The position numbers were made by a program, and so were the translations under genes. From positions 6,407 through 54,819 of the forward strand of contig RPGQ01000058.1 in NCBI GenBank assembly GCA_004193595.1: a stretch of 48,413 bases of DNA. The letters run 5' to 3'. The notes beneath the pieces were generated by a model. It was not told where the DNA came from. It made no database searches and worked only from the letters and a program-made list of their open reading frames with translations. This stretch comes from Desulfobacteraceae bacterium Eth-SRB2 (GTDB lineage Bacteria; Desulfobacterota; Desulfobacteria; Desulfobacterales; UBA11574). Positions 1 to 6,468 of this stretch are shown here, piece after piece. Position 1 is the first letter of the stretch. Each line of letters opens with the position of its first letter.

Positions 1-40
1 AAAAATCGATGGATAATCATCAAAAATCATGGGATAAGCC

Positions 41-991
41 ATGGACGAAAAAATTAAACTGGGCATCAGCGCGTGTCTAATGGGCCAACAGGTTCGCTGG
101 AACGGCGGACATGCCAGGGACCGATACCTCACCGACATACTGGGTCAGTACGTGGAATATGTTCCGGTGTGTCCTGAAGTGGGGTGCGGGATGGGCGTTC
201 CCCGGGAGACCTTGCGTCTGGTCGGGGATCCGGACAATCCCAATCTGGTCACTTCTAAAACCAACATCGACCATACTCACAGGATGACCGAATGGGCACT
301 CAAAAGAGTTGAAGAACTGGAAAAAGAAAACCTGTGCGGATTTGTTTTCAAAAAAAACTCTCCCAGCAGCGGGCTGTATCGAGTTCCGGTTAGAACGTCC
401 AAAGGAATGCCTAACAAAAAAGGTCAGGGAATATTTGCCCGTGTGTTTACGGAGCACTTCCCGTTGATTCCGGTGGAAGAAGAGGGCCGGCTGCATGATT
501 CCAAACTCAGGGAAACTTTTATTGAGCAGATTTTTAGCTTGATGCGCTGGCGGCAAATGCTGTTCAAAAAGAAAAGTATGGGGAATCTGGTCGACTTTCA
601 TACCCGGCACAAGCTGCTCATTATGTCGCATAGCCCCAGCCATTACCAAATGATGGGGAAGCGGGTTGCCAAAGGCAAAGCCCTTTCCATGAAAGATTTG
701 TTTACGCAATACGAGAGCCTTTTGATAGAGGCTTTGAGATTAAAAACCACCCTGAAGAAGAATATCAATGTACTGCAACACATCATGGGGTACTTTAAAA
801 AACAGCTGTCTCCGGACGAAAAACAGGAACTGCTTGAAATCATCGAGCAGTACAGACAGGAACATGTCCCTTTGATCGTACCGGTGACCTTGCTCAATCA
901 TTACATACGAAAATACAAACAGGCGTACTTGGCGCAACAGATTTATTTAAACCCGCATCCTATTGCACTGAAGTTGCGCAATCATGTATAA
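41..991 (+). CDS. DUF523-DUF1722 fusion protein (TudS/YbgA-like)
   Basis: A 316-residue protein. Residues 1 to about 150 form a DUF523 domain (SACLMG with Cys12, then VPVCPEVGCGMGVPRE with Cys44 and Cys49). The rest matches DUF1722 (MSHSPSHYQMMGKRVAK and an acidic, helical tail). DUF523 proteins of the TudS type are iron-sulfur thiouracil/thiouridine desulfidases, and the DUF1722 partner has no settled function. The conserved KxxSPxCG motif reads KKNSPSSG at residues 104-111, so the usual cysteine is a serine; Cys99 in LCGF lies close and might substitute. The start is fixed: an in-frame TAA lies at 35-37 just before the ATG. The stop is followed at once by a 16-bp repeat. The family call is secure, the enzymatic role is inferred. 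Confidence 0.88.
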   Translation: MDEKIKLGISACLMGQQVRWNGGHARDRYLTDILGQYVEYVPVCPEVGCGMGVPRETLRLVGDPDNPNLVTSKTNIDHTHRMTEWALKRVEELEKENLCGFVFKKNSPSSGLYRVPVRTSKGMPNKKGQGIFARVFTEHFPLIPVEEEGRLHDSKLRETFIEQIFSLMRWRQMLFKKKSMGNLVDFHTRHKLLIMSHSPSHYQMMGKRVAKGKALSMKDLFTQYESLLIEALRLKTTLKKNINVLQHIMGYFKKQLSPDEKQELLEIIEQYRQEHVPLIVPVTLLNHYIRKYKQAYLAQQIYLNPHPIALKLRNHV

Positions 992-1007
992 CCTGAATCT
1001 TGCATGA
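992..1007 (+). repeat. 16-bp dispersed repeat CCTGAATCTTGCATGA, copy 1
   Basis: The sequence CCTGAATCTTGCATGA begins one base after the TAA of the preceding gene. It recurs with at most one mismatch at 25741-25756 (plus), 25807-25822 (minus) and 34360-34375 (plus). The rest of the gap up to 1306 is AT-rich and holds no gene I can recognise. Confidence 0.6.
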
Positions 1008-1306
1008 AACCCTAATTGATCGTAAACAAAACCAAAAACGATCATAATATATTTATTTCAGCCTGCGCCTTCAAAGGCTTTTTAGTAATATTGGGACGAG
1101 ACATTTGACTTATTATTTCTAAAATCACCTGAAGACAGTGATAGGTTTACCCTCTTATTAGAACCCCACTTATCTCTCTTTGCATTTTCAGATTACGTTT
1201 TTATTTTGGTGATAAGATATTCTCTATGAATAATACTTTTTACTATTAACACCGAGAACTATTTCTCGATGGATGATTTAAACCATATACGAGGAAGGTC
1301 GCAATA

Positions 1307-2515
1307 ATGAATCATTACAACAAAAATATCGTAGCAGATATTCATTTTCAGATGAGGTGGGGCGGCGCGGAGGCGACCCATACAGAGGAATATGAAGCCT
1401 TTGATGTTAATTTTTGGAGGGATTGTTTGCCAAAAGGATTATACAACAAATTGGAAAGTAAATCCCCGGGCCAAACGGTTCAGGTGGACTTTAGCCCGGG
1501 ATCCATTGTCCCCGAATATGATCTTAAAAAAACATTTGAAATCAAAGAAATGCAATTTAATCGACGGTTTGTTCCGAATAAAAAAATCAACCCCCGTATG
1601 GGCCGGTTCTATCCCAAAGGACTTCTAAGTGGTGTTGCCGGAGTTTTTCCTCAAAATCTTCAGCCCTTTCGCTGTGTGGGCATTGAAAACGGCGTGTTGA
1701 AAGTCGATTTTAACCACCCCCTGGCAAGCAGACGGATTCGACTCAAAGCATTTGTAAAAGGGGCCCGACTCAAATCTGTGGAACGGGGCGGCAGATGTAA
1801 TGACTGGATGGAGATTATGGCCGACGGGCCGGGTATGCAGTCCCGCTGGGAAGAAAAACCCACGGATTTTTTATTGGAAAACCCCTTTCAACGAAAAGAT
1901 GACGGGGCGGACCTTGTGTTTTACAAAAAACCGAGATTTGTTCAGCATATGGATGATCGGGCGATTGAAGTTGTAAAAGATATTTACGGTCGATTTGTCC
2001 ATGACGGAATGCGAGTGCTGGATTTGATGAGCAGTTGGAAATCTCATCTGCCCCAAGGGTTACGCTTGGAACAGCTTTCAGGGTTAGGTTTAAATGAAAA
2101 AGAGCTGGCGAAAAATAAAGATTTGAGTGACTGGGTTGTTCATGACCTGAATGAAAATCCCATATTGCCCTATGAAACCGGATCTTATGATGCGGTTGTG
2201 TGTACGGTTTCTGTAGAATATCTTATGGATCCTGAAACGGTGTTCAAGGAAATCGGTCGAATTTTGAGACCGGGAGGTATTTTTATGGTAACATTTTCCA
2301 ATCGATGGTTCCCGGAAAAAGTGATCCATATCTGGAAGGAGCTTCATGAATTCGAGCGTATGGGGTTGGTCATGGAGTATTTTCAGAAGAATGAAATGTT
2401 CACGGACTTAGAAACCTATTCCATCAGGGGTTTGCCAAGACCCACCAATGATAAATACTTTCCGGAACTAATGGATTCAGATCCCATTTATGCCGTGTGG
2501 GGTTATAGAAAATAG
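1307..2515 (+). CDS. FKBP-like domain fused to SAM-dependent methyltransferase
   Basis: A 402-residue protein in two parts. Around residues 55-155 there is an FKBP/SlyD-like segment: GRFYPKG at 99-105 and VDFNHPLASR at 133-142, the latter resembling the DGNHPLAG signature of SlyD-type peptidyl-prolyl isomerases. Residues 235-345 are a class I methyltransferase: VLDLMSSWKS takes the place of motif I, YDAVVCTVSVEYL is motif IV and ILRPGGIFMVTFSN is the post-motif loop. The substrate is unknown. AGGAAGG at about 1290 gives a good ribosome site for the ATG. The gene stands alone, with a structured repeat 35 nt past its stop. The methyltransferase assignment is strong; the FKBP assignment rests on two motifs. 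Confidence 0.8.
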   Translation: MNHYNKNIVADIHFQMRWGGAEATHTEEYEAFDVNFWRDCLPKGLYNKLESKSPGQTVQVDFSPGSIVPEYDLKKTFEIKEMQFNRRFVPNKKINPRMGRFYPKGLLSGVAGVFPQNLQPFRCVGIENGVLKVDFNHPLASRRIRLKAFVKGARLKSVERGGRCNDWMEIMADGPGMQSRWEEKPTDFLLENPFQRKDDGADLVFYKKPRFVQHMDDRAIEVVKDIYGRFVHDGMRVLDLMSSWKSHLPQGLRLEQLSGLGLNEKELAKNKDLSDWVVHDLNENPILPYETGSYDAVVCTVSVEYLMDPETVFKEIGRILRPGGIFMVTFSNRWFPEKVIHIWKELHEFERMGLVMEYFQKNEMFTDLETYSIRGLPRPTNDKYFPELMDSDPIYAVWGYRK

Positions 2516-2550
2516 AGAAAATAAAAACACGAAAACACGGTTTGTTGGAC

Positions 2551-2694
2551 CGAGACCTTTGAAAAATGTCCAATTTTGTTCAAGGCCAAGGAAGGCGAAA
2601 ATTTTAACCACAGGAATACATTGGGTATTTTGAGGATTAAAATTTGAGCCTGACGACGGAATTGGGCAAAAGGGGGCGTTTTGCAAAGGTCTCG
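2551..2694 (+). repeat. Structured intergenic element, copy A
   Basis: Outer arms CGAGACCTTTG (2551-2561) and CAAAGGTCTCG (2684-2694) are perfect complements. Inside lie CCAATT/AATTGG (2570-2575 with 2660-2665). An inner stem pairs 2593-2607 with 2637-2651: AGGC/GCCT, then a GA/GA internal loop, then nine A-T pairs. A 29-nt core (2608-2636) contains a small AATAC/GTATT hairpin. Linkers TTCAAGGCCAAGG (2579-2591) and GACGACGG (2652-2659) recur in the copies at 3777-3997, 23239-23430 and 32980-33123. It lies just downstream of the methyltransferase gene on the same strand. See findings. Confidence 0.8.
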
Positions 2695-2703
2695 AATAAA
2701 TAA

Positions 2704-2735
2704 ATCGGGAAGCAGGTTAACCCCCGCTTCCCGAT
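2704..2735 (-). terminator. Rho-independent terminator
   Basis: A perfect 10-bp stem, ATCGGGAAGC (2704-2713) with GCTTCCCGAT (2726-2735), has a 12-nt loop. On the minus strand it is followed by a T-rich run (TTTATTTATT), so it fits best as the terminator of the small gene at 2801-3049. It could also stop plus-strand transcripts. Confidence 0.75.
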
Positions 2736-2800
2736 TAAACAGTTTTCATAAAAAGCAGTTTGAGGTATGGAATGGATTTTGAGGTATTCTAATAGACGCC

Positions 2801-3049
2801 CTAAATTTTTGAGATGTTATCTTTGAGCTGGGCAATTTCAAGACCTAAACTCACACACTGCTTTCCTTCCATGCACAATTCGGCGTCTTGGTCTTCCAGA
2901 AAGTGTTTTAACTCGATCTGATCCTTTTTTAGATTTACCGTCCATGATTTTTGCTCTTCATCAAAATCCACGTCAACATCGATGCCACATTCACCGATGT
3001 CCGGGTACAATCCCCTGATTTTTTCACACAATTCTTTTTTATCGTACAT
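2801..3049 (-). CDS. Small acidic conserved-type hypothetical protein
   Basis: An 82-residue acidic protein with four cysteines: Cys8 and Cys21 near the N-terminus, then Cys59 and Cys65 in ELCMEGKQC. I do not recognise the family. It is a credible gene: a strong ribosome site (AAAGGAGGG) precedes the ATG at 3049, and a good terminator follows at 2704-2735. No signal peptide or membrane segment is seen. The charged EEQ/KKD stretches and the length are compatible with a small cytoplasmic protein; the spaced cysteines could bind a metal, but nothing shows this directly. Confidence 0.75.
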   Translation of the reverse strand: MYDKKELCEKIRGLYPDIGECGIDVDVDFDEEQKSWTVNLKKDQIELKHFLEDQDAELCMEGKQCVSLGLEIAQLKDNISKI

Positions 3050-3262
3050 GACCGCACCCTCCTTTCTTTCATGATTGTTCTTTCATGATTGTAATGCCCT
3101 CTTTTTATCTTAATATTCCATTATTTTTTAAATGTAACACAGTTATAGAATAAGTCAAATCCATATGTTTCGATTGGACTGCCTGTAATTGAGAGGTGTT
3201 GAATACTTCCGGGGTAATGTTGAACTGCAAAAAACCAAATAACAGGGGCAGATCTTCATTCT

Positions 3263-3441
3263 TGATGAACTCGTAAAAAGTCAAAATTGAGACGGCAAAG
3301 TAAAAAGTTCAAGCTCCCCCGCCAAACATAGGCGGGATAAAAAGGCGTCGCGAATTTCGTGGAATGAGTCGTACTTATGTACGCCGCAGTGAACACGAAA
3401 TCAAGCGCAACGCAAAGATTGGACTTTTTACGAAACCGTCA
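3263..3441. repeat. Palindromic repeat family 2, copy 1
   Basis: This about 180-bp element begins TGATGAACTCGTAAAAAGTC and ends GACTTTTTACGAAACCGTCA. Its right arm is the complement of an inner left arm (GACGG...GTAAAAAGT). A small hairpin, CCGCC/GGCGG, lies near 3320-3335. It is closely related to 6265-6442. Its right end supplies the TGA stop of the minus-strand DUF4405 gene (3439-3441). Confidence 0.88.
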
Positions 3442-3693
3442 TTTTTTTAAATTGGTTTTTATATAAGCCCAATGCAATATTAAATGAACAAATATGATGA
3501 TGATGAACAACAATGCCGTCCATTCGTGCACTTCCCGAAGAAAATGCCTGAAGGAAATCAAGATGCTCCCTTTGGCTTGATATCCGTGGGGGAGTACCAG
3601 CCAGTTCAACAATCCTGTAACGGTTAATACTAAAAAAAGAATAAAGGATATGACGTTAACGAACCAAAGCTTTACTGCTTTACTCTTTGCCAT
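3439..3693 (-). CDS. DUF4405-like membrane protein, possible haem-binding
   Basis: Starting at the internal ATG (3693) the protein is 84 residues, MAKSKAVKLWFVN onward, with two transmembrane helices. The sequence LVLTVTGLLNWLVLPHG, then RHFLREVHEWTALLFI, then HLILHW is the DUF4405 pattern. Its histidines (LPHG, RHF, VHEW, HLILHW) are placed as in small b-type cytochrome relatives, so haem binding is plausible but not proven. A longer upstream reading to 3768 adds a basic stretch that looks non-coding. The stop codon is the first TGA of a palindromic repeat, so the original C-terminus may have been longer. It lies alone between two repeat elements. Confidence 0.75.
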   Translation of the reverse strand: MAKSKAVKLWFVNVISFILFLVLTVTGLLNWLVLPHGYQAKGSILISFRHFLREVHEWTALLFIIIIFVHLILHWAYIKTNLKK

Positions 3694-3776
3694 TAGAAAG
3701 CCCCATAAAATCACATTGTATGTAAGTTTTAATTTTGTCAGCCTGCGAATCATGCTTGCTATAGTCAACAGTTTTA

Positions 3777-3997
3777 GTTAGTGTCCACCCATAAATGGTC
3801 TTTTTGCTTGCCCTGTTAAATCCGTATTTAATATTTAACCGGGGCCCAATATCTGCGTTATGCTCAAAAAATAATCCTCGAAATATCAAGTATATACCTG
3901 CCTGACCCGTAGGTCCGGCAGATCGTACTGGGGCGATTATTTTTTTCGCATGCCTTGATCTTGAACAAAAAACCTCATTTATGGATAGACAATAGTT
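3777..3997 (-). repeat. Structured intergenic element, copy B
   Basis: Read on the minus strand this copy has outer arms CCATAAATG/CATTTATGG and the linker TTCAAGATCAAGG (3965-3953). The inner stem ATGC-GA-AAAAAATAAT (3951-3936) pairs perfectly with ATTATTTTTT-GA-GCAT (3875-3860). Its 3' linker is AACGCAGA (3859-3852). The GA/GA internal loop is in the same place as in copy A although the flanking pairs differ. The core carries an extra hairpin around 3896-3920. The longest ORF across it is an accident. Confidence 0.75.
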
Positions 3998-4137
3998 AAC
4001 CATAAACCATATTTTACCGCTAACGACAAGTTTCATTTGATCAACTGTTGAGATTTTATGATAGAATTTAGAAACTTGTTTGATTTCACAAAAATATTTT
4101 TTTTATAGATTCACTTGCAAACGGAGGATAAAAACAC

Positions 4138-4416
4138 TTGGATTTCAAGGTGATGCTTACAACTTTTGGAATGATATTTCTCGCTGAATTGGGCGATAAA
4201 ACTCAACTGGCGACTTTTGCTTTTGCTGTTGATGGCAAATCAAAACTTGCTGTATTTATAGGTTCTGCGTGTGCACTTATATTGACCTCTTTGCTGGCAG
4301 TTGTCTTTGGATCTGCTGTAAGTCGGCTAATACCGGCAAACTATATTAAAGGAGGGGCCGGAGCTTTATTCATCTTGCTGGGTTTATGGATTTTAATATT
4401 TCAAGGAGGAAAATAG
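4138..4416 (+). CDS. Half-size TMEM165/GDT1 (UPF0016) family transporter
   Basis: A 92-residue membrane protein with three hydrophobic segments (about residues 6-16, 35-57 and 70-88). The family signature ELGDKTQ is at 17-23. GDT1-family proteins exchange Mn2+ or Ca2+, and the acidic ELGDKT motif is the cation site. The usual protein has two such repeats; this one has a single repeat, so it would have to work as a dimer. No second half follows, because the next gene is on the other strand. The start is TTG at 4138 with GGAGG at 4123-4127; no better ATG exists. Family assignment is secure, substrate unknown. Confidence 0.85.
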   Translation: MDFKVMLTTFGMIFLAELGDKTQLATFAFAVDGKSKLAVFIGSACALILTSLLAVVFGSAVSRLIPANYIKGGAGALFILLGLWILIFQGGK

Positions 4417-4449
4417 AATTTTTAAAAAACACAACAACTCCCAAACAAA

Positions 4450-4486
4450 AAAGGGAGCGAAAGCCTTGTCGATTCCCGCCCCCTTT
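4450..4486 (-). terminator. Terminator of the desulforedoxin-like gene
   Basis: An imperfect stem joins AAAGGG.GCG..AA with TT..CGC.TCCCTTT, followed on the minus strand by TTTTTTGTTT. It lies about 20 nt past the stop of the small cysteine-rich gene at 4505-4666. Confidence 0.6.
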
Positions 4487-4504
4487 CTTGAATTGTCGGT
4501 AGCA

Positions 4505-4666
4505 TTACGACTTTTTGTTCATGTCTTTTCCGCAGCACTGGAGGGGAACGCTACAGGCGTCTTCACCTCCACTCCCGCAGGAACATGTTTTGGTCACCTG
4601 GAGCTCTAACCCACAGGTGTCACATTTATAAATATCCCCTTTTTTCATTTCTCCACAATTTGCCAT
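4505..4666 (-). CDS. Desulforedoxin-like cysteine-rich small protein
   Basis: A 53-residue protein with nine cysteines. After MANCGEMKKG comes DIYKCDTCGLELQV and, near the end, QCCGKDM. This matches desulforedoxin and the N-terminal iron centre of desulfoferrodoxin (YKCxxCG...CCGxDM), where four cysteines bind one Fe. Between the two half-sites there is an extra cysteine-rich insert (KTCSCGSGGEDACSV) that standard desulforedoxin lacks and that could bind a second metal. The ribosome site GGGAGG is ideally placed before the ATG at 4666. A terminator follows. It fits electron transfer or metal handling in an anaerobe. Confidence 0.82.
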   Translation of the reverse strand: MANCGEMKKGDIYKCDTCGLELQVTKTCSCGSGGEDACSVPLQCCGKDMNKKS

Positions 4667-4995
4667 ATTCAAACCTCCCTTTTGTTATTTATTTATCGTT
4701 AAAAAACAGAATGTAATAACAATTTTCATTATACTCGACAATTTAGTAATGTCAATCTTCAGAGAAAAAACCCTCCGGATAAACGCATTTGATTTCGGCG
4801 CAGCGTAGCGAAATCCCGTCATCGGGGGCACTTCAGGGCGAAGCCGGATGATGATTGCTTTTTTTCCGGTTCCACTATATGGGATGTATTCGGTTACCGA
4901 ACACTAGATTAAATTTTCCCTTATTTCGCTCTGGAAAAGGGAATTCTTATCACTAATAATTGTCAAAAATTCAGCTACATTTAACGAGGATAATG
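4667..4995. other. Intergenic gap, small inverted repeat only
   Basis: No gene is recognised here. It holds the divergent 5' regions of the desulforedoxin-like gene and the aldehyde dehydrogenase, and a short inverted repeat, GATTTCG (4791-4797) with CGAAATC (4809-4815). Confidence 0.5.
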
Positions 4996-6267
4996 ATGCA
5001 AGCCTTTGAAAGCCGACTCGAAAAAGTTCATGCGTTGATCCATGCCATACGGGCAAATCGGGATAATCTGATCAAAATCGCGGTCAAGGACACCGGTTTT
5101 ACGGTTCGCGAATGCAATGTGGAAGTGGACGGAATTCTTAACGACCTGCAAAGGTTTGAAAACATAGCCCAAACTTTTGCTTTGCGGCGGCCGGTTTGTG
5201 AGCCCGGTCAAACCGTTGCTCTGGTACTGCCATACAACGGCAGTGCCTGGTTGAATACTGCCATTGTTTCCATATATATGGTGGGAAACCCGGTACGGGT
5301 AAAGTTTGCTTCACGAGATTCCGGTATCGCCCGCTTCACGGAATCTTTATACCGGCCCATCTTCGGAGATACCATTCGTTTCGATTTTTCCGACGGCAGA
5401 ACATTTCTCCGGAAAGCCATGACTGACCCGGCAACGCCGGTCATCTGTTTGTTTGGTTCCGACGATTATGCCGGCCGGTATCTGGACGCAATTAAAGCTC
5501 AGGGGAAAAAGTTCGTCTTTGAAGGGCCGGGAAAAGACCCGTTCATTGTTCTGCCTGAAGCCGATCTGGAAACAGCGGCCCGGGAGCTTGCCTATTGCAA
5601 ATATATTTATGCCGGACAGACCTGCACGGCCCCGGAGCGCGTCTATGTGCACAGATCCGTTTATGATGATTTTTTAAAATTGTTTCTCGACTTCAGTCGG
5701 GCCGTTAAAGTCGGTGATCCTTCAGACCCGACAACAGAGATGGGGCCCATAGCCAGTAACAAGGCCGTTGAAGCCATCAAGGCTCAATTAAATGATGCGG
5801 TGCAACGGGGCGCACAAATAGCCCTTGGCGGGCGCATCCAAGGAAACTGGGTTTATCCTACGGTGGTCATCAACGCCCGCCACGATATGCTGGGCATGCA
5901 GGAAGAGACCTTTGGGCCTGTATCGTTTATCCGTACGTTCCATGATACAAAAGAAGTCCTTGGCCTGGCCCGGGACAGCCGCTACGGCTTGAGAGTTTCC
6001 GTTTACGGAGATAAAGCCGCCGCAAACTTGGCAGAGAAGCTGACCGGTGAACCCTATTGCCACCGGGTTCCTGAAATAACTTATGGACGTTTCGGCACCG
6101 CGGGTGTAAATCAAGCCCAATCAGAAATCTGGGTGGACGCTTTTGTGTCCAAACCTGTCGGAGGATATGGTCTTTCAGGCTGGATTTGGGAAACGGTCGG
6201 GAATGAATTCATCATCAAACAGGGCCCCAAACTGTTAAGTTTGGAAACATCTTACCCCAAAAATTGA
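4996..6267 (+). CDS. Aldehyde dehydrogenase family protein
   Basis: A 423-residue protein of the NAD(P)-dependent aldehyde dehydrogenase superfamily. From this start, the general-base region is FEGPGKDPFIV (Glu176) and the catalytic cysteine is Cys210 in YAGQTCTAPERV. EETFGPVSFIRTF is the family's EExFGP motif. At 423 residues it is shorter than the usual 450-500, mainly at the N-terminus. The physiological aldehyde cannot be told. GAGG at 4986-4989 supports the second of two adjacent ATG codons; an upstream start at 4960 has no ribosome site. The TGA stop coincides with the first three bases of a palindromic repeat (6265-6442), so the native C-terminus may have been altered. Confidence 0.88.
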   Translation: MQAFESRLEKVHALIHAIRANRDNLIKIAVKDTGFTVRECNVEVDGILNDLQRFENIAQTFALRRPVCEPGQTVALVLPYNGSAWLNTAIVSIYMVGNPVRVKFASRDSGIARFTESLYRPIFGDTIRFDFSDGRTFLRKAMTDPATPVICLFGSDDYAGRYLDAIKAQGKKFVFEGPGKDPFIVLPEADLETAARELAYCKYIYAGQTCTAPERVYVHRSVYDDFLKLFLDFSRAVKVGDPSDPTTEMGPIASNKAVEAIKAQLNDAVQRGAQIALGGRIQGNWVYPTVVINARHDMLGMQEETFGPVSFIRTFHDTKEVLGLARDSRYGLRVSVYGDKAAANLAEKLTGEPYCHRVPEITYGRFGTAGVNQAQSEIWVDAFVSKPVGGYGLSGWIWETVGNEFIIKQGPKLLSLETSYPKN

Positions 6268-6442
6268 TGAACTCGTAAAAAGTCCGATTTAGACGGTTTC
6301 GTAAAAAGTACAAACTCCCCCGCCAAACATAGGCGGGATAAAAAGGCGTGCAAATTTTGTAATCATGAGGCGTACTTATCGTACGTTGAATGATTGCGAA
6401 ATGCAGCACAACGCAGAAGTTGGACTTTTTACGAGACCGTCA
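6265..6442. repeat. Palindromic repeat family 2, copy 2
   Basis: This is closely related to 3263-3441: it begins TGATGAACTCGTAAAAAGTC and ends GACTTTTTACGAGACCGTCA. It has the same internal CCGCC/GGCGG hairpin and a GTACG palindrome. It fills the space between two convergent genes. Its first TGA is the stop codon of the aldehyde dehydrogenase, and its foldback could stop transcription from both sides. Confidence 0.88.
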
Positions 6443-6468
6443 AGATTAGAATCAAAAAGATGCCTATG

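Noticed and set aside
77..709. Minus-strand ORF of 210 codons inside the DUF523-DUF1722 gene
   Set aside because: It is antisense to a clear family member and has unlikely composition.
3680..4036. 118-codon minus ORF across element copy B
   Set aside because: It runs through the palindromic element and carries no recognisable protein pattern.
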